Positions 55,782 through 64,000 of a stretch of DNA of 64,000 nucleotides are shown here, in pieces. The DNA lies in the NCBI RefSeq assembly GCF_000407365.1, contig NZ_ASVU01000002.1, positions 310,001 to 374,000 of the forward strand. Direction: 5' to 3'. The position numbers were made by a program, and so were the translations under genes. How positions within the stretch are numbered: the first letter of the stretch is position 1; each line of letters begins with the position of its first letter. This DNA is from Enterococcus asini ATCC 700915. Its GTDB lineage: Bacteria; Bacillota; Bacilli; Lactobacillales; Enterococcaceae. The notes beneath the pieces are model-generated. The model did not search any database. It was not told the origin of the DNA and was given only the letters and a program-made list of their open reading frames with translations.

Positions 55782-56792
55782 ATGCTTACAATGGCTTATA
55801 TCGGCAATGGCAAAAGTACCAACCGCTACCATGCGCCTTTTGCATTAAAGACCGGCAAAATAAACATCAAAAAAATCTACGCTCGGAGAAAAACCACGGA
55901 CTGGGCACCGATTCCCGGGACGACCTACACCCAAGACTTAGAAGACGTGCTACAAGACCCTGAGATTCAATTGGTGGCTATTTGTACACCGGTTAAGAGC
56001 CACTATGAATTGGCCAAACAGTGCTTGTTGGCTGGGAAGAATACCTTGGTGGAGAAACCTTTCACGGAAACCGCAGCAGAAGCCCAAGAACTCTTTGATT
56101 TGGCGAAGGGAAAAGGCCTATTCTTACAAGCTTATCAAAATCGCCGCTTCGATTCGGACTTTTTGACGGTTCAAAAGGTTATCGAATCTGGAAAACTGGG
56201 GGATTTATTGGAGCTGGAAATGCACTTTGACTACTATCGCCCAGAAATTCCGGAAAACTCGGAATTTTCGGTGGAGTCTAGTTATTTATACGGCCATGGT
56301 TGCCACACCATTGACCAAGTCTTGTCTTATTTCGGTAATCCCGACGACATTCACTACGATGTGCGCCAACTATTAGGCCCAGGAAAAATGAACGACTACT
56401 TCGACTTGGACCTTTATTACGACAGATTGAAAGTCTCCGTGAAATCCAGCTACTTCCGTTTGAAAGAACGGCCAAGTTTTGTGGTGTACGGCAAAAAAGG
56501 AGCTTTCGTCAAAGTCGACAAAGATCGCCAAGAGTACGATTTGAAGCATTTCTACATGCCGGATCACGCTGATTTTGGCGTGGATACGCCGGAACAATAC
56601 GGTACTTTGACTTATATGGATGAGCACGGCGTTTACCACGAGGAAAAAGTGATTTCCGAAGTGGGGGATTATAGCCGGATTTATGAAGGCATCTATGAGA
56701 GCATCATTAATGGTGCGCCGAAAATCGTAAAAGACGAAGAGACACTGAAACAAATGGAAATTTTAGAAGAAGGCATTCGGCAAATGCGCTAA
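55782..56792 (+). CDS. Gfo/Idh/MocA-family oxidoreductase
   Basis: 336 residues from the ATG at 55782, six bases behind AAGGAGG. MAYIGNGKSTNRYHAPF is the Rossmann start and LVAICTPVKSHYELAKQCLL, then NTLVEKPFTE, holds the family EKP motif, where Lys is catalytic. SSYLYGHGCHTIDQVLSYFG is the second active-site region. Such enzymes oxidise or reduce sugars or inositols with NAD(P). TATAAT at 55748-55753 is a probable -10. The substrate is unknown. Confidence 0.9.
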   Translation: MLTMAYIGNGKSTNRYHAPFALKTGKINIKKIYARRKTTDWAPIPGTTYTQDLEDVLQDPEIQLVAICTPVKSHYELAKQCLLAGKNTLVEKPFTETAAEAQELFDLAKGKGLFLQAYQNRRFDSDFLTVQKVIESGKLGDLLELEMHFDYYRPEIPENSEFSVESSYLYGHGCHTIDQVLSYFGNPDDIHYDVRQLLGPGKMNDYFDLDLYYDRLKVSVKSSYFRLKERPSFVVYGKKGAFVKVDKDRQEYDLKHFYMPDHADFGVDTPEQYGTLTYMDEHGVYHEEKVISEVGDYSRIYEGIYESIINGAPKIVKDEETLKQMEILEEGIRQMR

Positions 56793-56816
56793 TTGCTAGC
56801 TACTCTAAAAAACATG

Positions 56817-56854
56817 AAAAAAGGACACCTCCTTACGTGGCGGTGTCCTTTTTT
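56817..56854. terminator. Bidirectional terminator
   Basis: AAAAAAGGACACC and GGTGTCCTTTTTT pair across a 12-base loop. Confidence 0.9.
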
Positions 56855-56902
56855 GTAGTCTGCCAAGGGCGTATCTTTATGGAGTATGGCTAATAGTGCT
56901 TT

Positions 56903-57559
56903 TTACCGATAAAAAGCTTCGAAGCGTTCGGCCAGTTGCTGAGTAGCCTTTGTCATAATCGCCTCTTCTGGTAAAGTGGCAGTGCCTTCTGCGCGCACAA
57001 TAGCTACTTGGTCAAAGCCCATTACCCCTTGAAACATGGCTTTTAAGTACTTTGGCGCAAAGTCTAAGTCCTGGTAAAAATCATTTTCCGTGTAGATCGA
57101 GCCGCTAGCATAAAGCACCAGCATGCGATAATCTTCCGTCATCAGGCCGGTGGAGGCTTTGCCGTCTGCTTGAGGCGTGTCCAAGTAGCGGAAGGTTTCC
57201 CGGGCAATCAAAATATTATCCAAATAATCTTTTAAAGCAGAGGGGATATTGAAATTGTGCAAAGGGGAGGCGATAACGATCCGTTGATGCTCTTTAAATT
57301 GTTGCAAGAGGTCTTGGCTAGTTTTGGCCACTAGCGCTTCTTCAGTCGTCAAAGCAGTCCCGGTGGCTTGTTTAGCCCAGATGCTTTGCAACTGGCCTTC
57401 TTTGATCCGGGGGATGTCTTGGGCGTAGAGGGTTAAGCTGGTCAATTCCTCCTGAGGAAACGCCTTGTGGTAGCGTTCTTCAAAGGCTGTTTTTAATTTC
57501 AGGGAGTAGTGGGCTGGATTTTGGTAGTCTGGATGGGCATTGATCAATAGTGTTTTCAC
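56903..57559 (-). CDS. Flavodoxin-fold NAD(P)H quinone reductase / azoreductase-like
   Basis: 218 residues from a GTG at 57559 with GAGGAAG upstream; the frame extends further but without a site. KTLLINAHPDYQNPAHYS is the FMN phosphate loop and VIASPLHNFNIPSALKDYLD the second flavin contact (PLHNFNIP is typical of azoreductases). It reduces quinones, azo dyes or nitro compounds in two-electron steps. A WYL regulator gene, now frameshifted, diverges 85 bases away and was probably its regulator. Confidence 0.9.
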   Translation of the reverse strand: MKTLLINAHPDYQNPAHYSLKLKTAFEERYHKAFPQEELTSLTLYAQDIPRIKEGQLQSIWAKQATGTALTTEEALVAKTSQDLLQQFKEHQRIVIASPLHNFNIPSALKDYLDNILIARETFRYLDTPQADGKASTGLMTEDYRMLVLYASGSIYTENDFYQDLDFAPKYLKAMFQGVMGFDQVAIVRAEGTATLPEEAIMTKATQQLAERFEAFYR

Positions 57560-57644
57560 GTGTGCTTCCTCATTTCCTTTTGATATACTGACTATACTGC
57601 TTAAAGGTGTCAAAAAGCGTCACCATTAACAAAGGAGTTTTTTT

Positions 57645-58584
57645 ATGAAAAAATCGGAGCGTTTAAATCAAGAGCTGATCTTTTTAAGTGGCAAAGGGGC
57701 TTTCCAACTTAGCGACTTAATGGCGGAATTCGGCATTTCCAAGCGCACGGCTTTGCGAGATGTGGCCGAATTGGAGAGTCTTGGGTTGCCCTTGTATGCA
57801 GAAAGTGGCCGTTACGGTGGCTACCGGCTGATTTCACAGAAGCCTTTTGTCCCTGTGTATTTCACCATTGAGGAAGTGGAGGCCATCTTTTTTGCCATGA
57901 AGGCCTTGAAACTTTTATCCAGTACGCCCTTTTCCCATTCCTTTGAGGCAACGTCGCCAGAAGCTTTTGGCGACGTTGCCTCAAACTCAGCAAACTACGA
58001 TTTCCAAGCTGTTGTCCGTAATCGACTACCACAGTGTGCCACCGGTAAAAGCCGTGGCCCATTTGGATTTGATTGTTCAAGCAATTTTGGACCAACAAGT
58101 GCTTGTAGGGCGCAATTTGCAAAAAGGCGATCAGCCTGTGGCGCTGCAAATCGGGGAGCTTTTCTACCGCAGTGGCGTCTGGTTTTGTAGCGCCTGGGAC
58201 CGTTTGACAAAAAAATGGGGCACCTATCGCTGTGATTATTTGGTGGATTTGACGATTCAAAAAGCAGCGGAGGAGACGTTTACTTTGGCAGAACTGCGGG
58301 AGATTCAGCAACGCTATGAGACCCATTACCACAATCGGCCTTTTCGGTGTCGCTTAACCGACTTCGGTAAGGAACTGGTGCAGAAAAATCATTATCCCAA
58401 TATGTCCTTAGAGGAAAAAGATGGGGTGGCTTATCTCGTGGGGGGCTATCACGAGGAGGAATTAGGCTATATGACCCATTATCTGGTTTCCTTAGGGCGA
58501 CATGTGGTGGTGGAAGCCCCGAAAGAGTTACGAGATAGTGTCCAGGCCGAATACCGGCAGATATTAGCCCAGTACGAAAGTTAG
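57645..58584 (+). pseudogene. WYL/YafY-type transcriptional regulator, frameshifted
   Basis: The ATG at 57645 has AAAGGAG upstream. Codons 1-98 encode a HTH_11 DNA-binding domain (LSDLMAEFGISKRTALRDVA) and the start of the WYL region (VYFTIEEVEAIFFAMKALKL). The frame is then wrong until a stop at 58190. The rest of the protein is read in the +1 frame from about 57943 to 58584 (KLLATLPQTQQTTISKLLSV; YHEEELGYMTHYLVSLG). Joined, it would be about 313 residues, the normal length. A one-base gain or two-base loss explains it. A perfect 17-bp inverted repeat sits at the junction. A sequencing error is possible. Confidence 0.8.
57942..57985. repeat. Perfect 17-bp inverted repeat at the frameshift
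   Basis: TTTGAGGCAACGTCGCC (57942-57958) and its exact complement (57969-57985) with a 10-base loop. The right arm encodes the family-like LATLPQ in the restored frame; the left arm has no such constraint. Confidence 0.9.
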
Positions 58585-58772
58585 CACGTAACCAGCTTTC
58601 CGCTGTATGGCTAGGTGCCTTGCTAAAAGTTGCCAATAACGTCCTGCAAGAGTAAAATGAATGTGTTTGCGACCTGTCGGTATCAGGAAAAAAGCGCAGA
58701 ATCGGGGAAGAAAAGCAGGGGCTCTTTTTTAGTTGACCACTTTTCTTTTGACCGAATTAAAGGAGCGAATTT

Positions 58773-59804
58773 ATGAGTAATGTAGTAGTCAAACGCTTTT
58801 CCCACACGGATTTGGACGGAGTGGGCTCCGCGTTGTTAGTAGCAGAAGTTTTACAACACTTGCCAGAAAGTGAATTTCAAGAAGCCACCTTTTTACCAGT
58901 GACCTATTGTGAACCAGGCAACGATGGCACCATCGATCCCAATGTGTTGCAGTTTTTGGCTGCCAATGAAGAGCCAGTCACTCACATTTTCATCACGGAC
59001 ATTTGTCCTTCAGAAGAAGTGATCGCAAAACTTGCGGCTTATTGCGACGAACGGAAGATCCAGTGGACGATTTTTGATCACCATATTTCTTCTGTGGGGA
59101 TGAATGCCCTTTTCCCTGGCCACAGCAAAATCACCGTGGCAGATGAACGCACAGGCTTGAAGCATTCGGCGACTAGCGTGGTGATGAAAGAATTGGTCGG
59201 CAGTATGCCTACCGAGCTTTTTGACGATGCATACTGGGGCAAATTAGCCCATGTGGCGGACATCATCCGGTGCTACGACTGCTGGGACTGGCAAAGCAAT
59301 CCTGATGCGGCCTACAAAGAAGCTGCCAAGGATTTCAACAACCTCTTTTATTTCTTTAACTTTGAAAAACGTTGCGAACTGATGCAACAAGTGATGGAGC
59401 AAGGCTTGAGCTACTTGGATCAATATGCCGATATCATCACCGCTATGGGAGAAAAAGAAGCAGAATACATCACGAAGAAGCTCAAACACGCGCGTTTTGG
59501 CTCCTTGGATGACTATCGCTTCGCCTATGTTCACGGGGAACAATACCAGTCTTCTTTAGGCAATGCCATGGCCCAACTAATCGATCCGGAAACGGAAAAA
59601 GTGGTGGACTTTAGTCTCGTCATCGTCGGCCGAGGAGTTTCCTTACGGGCGGTGAAAGACGACGTGGACTTATCCGTGATTGCCAAGCGTTTCTTTAACG
59701 GCGGCGGCCATCAAAAAGCTTCCGGGGGCATCTTTTTCAAACAAGAACTCTATATCCACGACCAAGAAACCGGTTTGGAATCTCGTTTGTTAGTGATTGA
59801 GTAA
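58773..59804 (+). CDS. DHH-DHHA1 phosphoesterase (NrnB/oligoribonuclease-like)
   Basis: 343 residues. FSHTDLDGVGSALL is the first metal-binding motif, FITDICPSEE and FDHHISS the DHH region, and FFNGGGHQKASGGIFF the DHHA1 substrate-binding motif. Family members degrade short RNAs or cyclic dinucleotide products in the cytosol; the single domain pair without GGDEF or PAS suggests the NrnB group. AAAGGAG precedes the ATG. It stands alone. Confidence 0.9.
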   Translation: MSNVVVKRFSHTDLDGVGSALLVAEVLQHLPESEFQEATFLPVTYCEPGNDGTIDPNVLQFLAANEEPVTHIFITDICPSEEVIAKLAAYCDERKIQWTIFDHHISSVGMNALFPGHSKITVADERTGLKHSATSVVMKELVGSMPTELFDDAYWGKLAHVADIIRCYDCWDWQSNPDAAYKEAAKDFNNLFYFFNFEKRCELMQQVMEQGLSYLDQYADIITAMGEKEAEYITKKLKHARFGSLDDYRFAYVHGEQYQSSLGNAMAQLIDPETEKVVDFSLVIVGRGVSLRAVKDDVDLSVIAKRFFNGGGHQKASGGIFFKQELYIHDQETGLESRLLVIE

Positions 59805-59807
59805 TGA

Positions 59808-59857
59808 AAAATACACTGTCGAAAACTACTTTTGAGTAGGAGACAGTGTATTTTTTA
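59808..59857 (+). terminator. Terminator of the DHH gene
   Basis: AAAAATACACTGTC pairs with GACAGTGTATTTTT around a loop containing a small ACTAC-like dyad. Confidence 0.85.
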
Positions 59858-59869
59858 TTTTTGCACTTA

Positions 59870-59909
59870 TTGATAGCGGTTTCATAAGGCGCTAAACTAA
59901 TTATATAAA
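59870..59909 (+). promoter_or_regulatory. cre-like site and promoter of the NagB-family gene
   Basis: TTGATAGCGGTTTCA (59870-59884) matches the cre consensus with one mismatch and overlaps a possible -35 (TTTCAT). TATAAA at 59904-59909 is the -10. This predicts CcpA repression. A 150-base leader follows with no gene. Confidence 0.55.
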
Positions 59910-60030
59910 ATAACGATGGTTGATTAGGATTTCCGCAGAAGCGTACGTGGTAAACAAGCGTGATTTTAATTTAAAAACAACATTTATCTGAAATTCAACA
60001 GTCGGAGTTATTTTAAAAAGGGGAGGCTGA

Positions 60031-60780
<750 letters not shown>

Positions 60781-60822
60781 AACGCTAGGTGTACGCTAAA
60801 AGCCTGGGATAATGGAACACAC

Positions 60823-60862
60823 AAAAACGCCACCAGCCCTTAAAGGATTGATGGCGTTTTTT
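60823..60862. terminator. Bidirectional terminator
   Basis: AAAAACGCCA pairs with TGGCGTTTTT across a loop, between two converging genes. Confidence 0.85.
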
Positions 60863-60867
60863 ATTGT

Positions 60868-61887
<1,020 letters not shown>

Positions 61888-62296
61888 CTATTTCACTAAA
61901 GTTTTTGTCTGTTTCAGTGTACCTGTTTTTCCCAGATTAGACAACTCTTGCAAGCCTAGGAAAGTTCGCTTGTCAAAAGCAGTCATTTTGTTTTCAATGT
62001 CACTTGTTAATGAGTGTTTATTGCTAAACGGTGGTTCCAAAGCAGCCTCTGCAAAAATAAGTTGAAATTGCCTAAAATTTGAAAAGCCATTTTTGGCAAT
62101 TCCACCTTATTTCTTGAGGCAAAACGCTTTGGTACCAACCTCATTTTTGAAAACCTCACACAGGATGTCACTTTTATAATAGTAGGAAGTTTCAAGAAAA
62201 TTCACCATTTTGGGAAGAATTTCTTTACAGACCTTAAAAAAACTCTGTATAATAACTCTAATACCCAACAAAAATTTACAAAAGGGAGCTGAATCC
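61888..62296. promoter_or_regulatory. Divergent region between trpS and the amino acid ABC transporter
   Basis: No gene is seen in 409 bases. TTTACA-18-TATAAT at 62224-62253 is a near-consensus promoter for the transporter. AATTGCC...GGCAATT (62066-62102) is a 7-bp inverted repeat with a wide loop, of unknown role. TTGACA occurs on the minus strand near 61975 without a clear -10. Confidence 0.5.
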
Positions 62297-63034
62297 ATGT
62301 CAATGATCGAATTCCAAAACGTGGAAAAATTTTATGGTCGATTCCATGCTTTGAAGGGAATCAACTTGCAGTTTGAAAAGGGAGAAGTAGTGGTCGTAAT
62401 CGGTCCTTCTGGCTCCGGGAAAAGTACGATGCTGCGCTGTATCAACGCCCTGGAGGAGATTAGCAGTGGGAAACTGTTGATTAACGGCAAAGATCTCCGG
62501 GACAAGAGCACGAAGCTGACGGAAATCCGCAAAAATATCGGAATGGTCTTCCAACATTTTAACCTTTATCCGAACAAAACGGTCTTGGATAATATTACAT
62601 TGGCACCGAAAAAAGTGCTGAAAGAAAGTGACGAAGAAGCCACTAAAACCGCTGAAAAACTCTTGGACCGTGTGGGGATGTTAGACAAAAAAGATGTCTA
62701 TCCAACCACCTTGTCTGGGGGGCAACAACAGCGTGTGGCAATTGCCCGAGGCTTGGCCATGAAGCCAGAAGTCTTGTTATTTGACGAGCCTACTTCTGCG
62801 TTGGACCCGGAAATGATTGGGGACGTACTGGAAGTCATGAAAAAAATCGCCAAAGACGGGATGACCATGATCGTGGTAACCCACGAAATGGGCTTTGCTC
62901 GGGAAGTGGCGGACCGTGTGATCTTCATGGCAGACGGGGAAGTAGTGGAAGAAAGCCGCAATCCGGAAGAATTCTTTGAAAATCCACAATCCGATCGGGC
63001 CAAACAATTCATCAGCAAGGTGATCAACCATTAA
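62297..63034 (+). CDS. glnQ: Polar amino acid ABC transporter ATPase (GlnQ type)
   Basis: 245 residues, the usual size. Walker [16 protein letters not shown], signature [17 protein letters not shown], Walker [16 protein letters not shown] and switch [15 protein letters not shown] are all of the GlnQ/HisP group. AAAGGGAG precedes the ATG at 62297; an ATG two codons later is possible. It energises uptake of glutamine or a related amino acid, with the binding protein and permease genes following. Confidence 0.93.
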   Translation: MSMIEFQNVEKFYGRFHALKGINLQFEKGEVVVVIGPSGSGKSTMLRCINALEEISSGKLLINGKDLRDKSTKLTEIRKNIGMVFQHFNLYPNKTVLDNITLAPKKVLKESDEEATKTAEKLLDRVGMLDKKDVYPTTLSGGQQQRVAIARGLAMKPEVLLFDEPTSALDPEMIGDVLEVMKKIAKDGMTMIVVTHEMGFAREVADRVIFMADGEVVEESRNPEEFFENPQSDRAKQFISKVINH

Positions 63035-63076
63035 GCCCTTGAAACAAACGGATTGCAGAACAAAGGAGGTCAACCA

Positions 63077-63883
63077 ATGAAAAAAATGCTTGCTTTTTTG
63101 GCATTGAGTCTTAGTTTGTTTACCCTGTCTGCCTGTGGCAAAAGCGTGGCGGATCAGGATATTGCAGAGACGAGTAAAGAAACCCAACAGATTACCTGGG
63201 GAGTGAAGTACGATACTCGCCTTTTTGGCATGATGGACGTGGCCAATGGAGAGGTCAAAGGCTTTGACATCGACATCGCCCGAGCCATTACGGAGAAAAT
63301 CCTCGGCCCTGAAGGTAGCGCGGTTTTCGTAGAAGTTACTTCGAAAACCCGGATTCCATTATTGAAAAATGGGAATATCGACGCGATTATCGCTACTATG
63401 ACCATTACGGAAGAACGCCTGCAACAGGTGAATTTCTCCGATGTCTACTTCGACGCGGGACAATCCTTATTGGTGCATAAAGATTCCGGTATTAAAGGCA
63501 TCGAGGATCTAGGCCCTGATTCCACGGTTTTAGCCGTGAAAGGCTCGACTTCCGTGGACAATATCAAGAAATTAGCTCCAGAAGCGAAAATCTTGGAATG
63601 GGAAAACTATGCGGAATGTTTTACTGCCTTGCAGTCTGGTCAAGGAGACGCCATGACCACGGACAATGCGATCCTTTTAGGGATGGCTTCTCAAAATCCG
63701 GATTACGTCTTAGCTGGCAAGTCCTTTACGAAGGAACCTTATGGCATCGCGATTAACAAAGGTCAAGACAACTTCCTAAAAGAAGTCAACGACGCCTTAG
63801 CTGAGATGCACAAAGACGGCACCTATGACAAGATTTACGACAAATGGTTCCCCGAATCCGATGACGGACGGGTAGCGAACTAA
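63077..63883 (+). CDS. Amino acid ABC transporter substrate-binding lipoprotein
   Basis: 268 residues from the ATG with AAAGGAGG upstream. The signal peptide ends in the lipobox LSAC (Cys near 22), so the protein is lipid-anchored outside the membrane. The SBP_bac_3 pattern is clear: GEVKGFDIDIARAITEKILG, TKTRIPLLKNGNIDAI as TSKTRIPLLKNGNIDAI, MTITEERLQQVNFSDVYF and GTYDKIYDKWF. It captures a polar amino acid, most likely glutamine, glutamate or an analogue. Confidence 0.92.
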   Translation: MKKMLAFLALSLSLFTLSACGKSVADQDIAETSKETQQITWGVKYDTRLFGMMDVANGEVKGFDIDIARAITEKILGPEGSAVFVEVTSKTRIPLLKNGNIDAIIATMTITEERLQQVNFSDVYFDAGQSLLVHKDSGIKGIEDLGPDSTVLAVKGSTSVDNIKKLAPEAKILEWENYAECFTALQSGQGDAMTTDNAILLGMASQNPDYVLAGKSFTKEPYGIAINKGQDNFLKEVNDALAEMHKDGTYDKIYDKWFPESDDGRVAN

Positions 63884-63943
63884 TCGTGGCTATTCGCAAG
63901 TAAAGCAGGGGCTAAACCCAACTTTTCAGAAAGGAGCAAGTAG

Positions 63944-64000
63944 ATGATCCAATTATTTCAAGAGTATCACAGCCTGTTTTTTGAAGGCTTTAAAATTACC
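63944..64000 (+). CDS. ABC transporter permease, start only
   Basis: ATG with AAAGGAG upstream, open to the window end (19 codons, MIQLFQEYHSLFFEGFKIT). This short amphipathic start and the position after the binding protein fit a GlnP-type amino acid permease. The rest lies outside. Confidence 0.7.
   Translation, partial: MIQLFQEYHSLFFEGFKIT

Noticed and set aside
61888-62296. T-box leader for trpS
   Set aside because: No T-box bulge sequence or AGTA-type core was found, and no terminator lies before the gene.

Overview
The window reads as chromosome of a Gram-positive, low- to mid-GC member of the Lactobacillales, most like Enterococcus or a close relative. The signs are strong AGGAGG ribosome binding sites with frequent GTG/TTG starts, an LPXTG-type surface protein, a pyruvate dehydrogenase E2 with two lipoyl domains, an Mga/AtxA/MafR-like regulator, and PurR boxes placed about 76 bases upstream of predicted transcription starts, as described for Lactococcus. 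No rRNA or canonical tRNA gene is visible. The species cannot be named from sequence alone.

Layout. 1-2.0 kb: end of a flavoprotein, a tandem PTS IIB-like protein and a small HTH protein whose genes overlap tail to tail. 2.1-2.9 kb: IS200-like element, copy 1. 3-7.9 kb: aldo/keto reductase with a divergent HxlR regulator; iron alcohol dehydrogenase with a divergent PocR/AraC regulator; SASA-type esterase. 8.3-11.3 kb: large vWA/SpaA-domain LPKTG surface protein. 11.3-11.9 kb: two small unknown genes. 12-33 kb: purine block. It holds guanine riboswitch-xpt-pbuX, purEKB, purCSQLFMNHD and guaC, interrupted by an ASCH protein, a small unknown gene, a KDG-type sugar kinase with a 4 x 69-bp repeat array behind it, an aldo/keto reductase and a padR-membrane protein pair. 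33.4-38.3 kb: a 38-codon membrane peptide, the MafR-like regulator, and an M-box (Mg2+) riboswitch ahead of a MgtA-type ATPase. 38.8-43.9 kb: pdhABCD. 44.0-44.8 kb: IS200-like copy 2, inverted relative to copy 1 and differing by one base. 44.9-50.8 kb: small accessory genes, including an ABC-2 exporter, a flavodoxin, a YbjQ protein, a tRNA-like fold and a phage-type replication gene cut by a stop codon. 50.9-58.6 kb: phosphatase, structured leader RNA plus a MutS2-like ATPase, several unknown genes, Gfo/Idh/MocA oxidoreductase, quinone reductase and a frameshifted WYL regulator with a perfect 17-bp inverted repeat at the lesion. 58.8-64 kb: DHH phosphoesterase, NagB-family isomerase, trpS and a polar amino acid ABC transporter that runs off the end.

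How it works together. Purine synthesis (IMP from PRPP), xanthine salvage and GMP-to-IMP recycling appear to share one control scheme: PurR boxes at a fixed distance from the promoters of purE, purC and guaC, possibly also xpt, with the guanine riboswitch added on xpt-pbuX. Mg2+ uptake is under RNA control at two levels. Possible CcpA sites lie ahead of the sugar kinase, the NagB-like gene, the small membrane peptide and perhaps the alcohol dehydrogenase. The two IS copies flank about 41 kb holding the purine and pdh operons and could mediate its inversion. The least explained elements are the 69-bp repeat array, the terminated structured RNA before the MutS2-like gene, and the 48.9-50.8 kb accessory patch.
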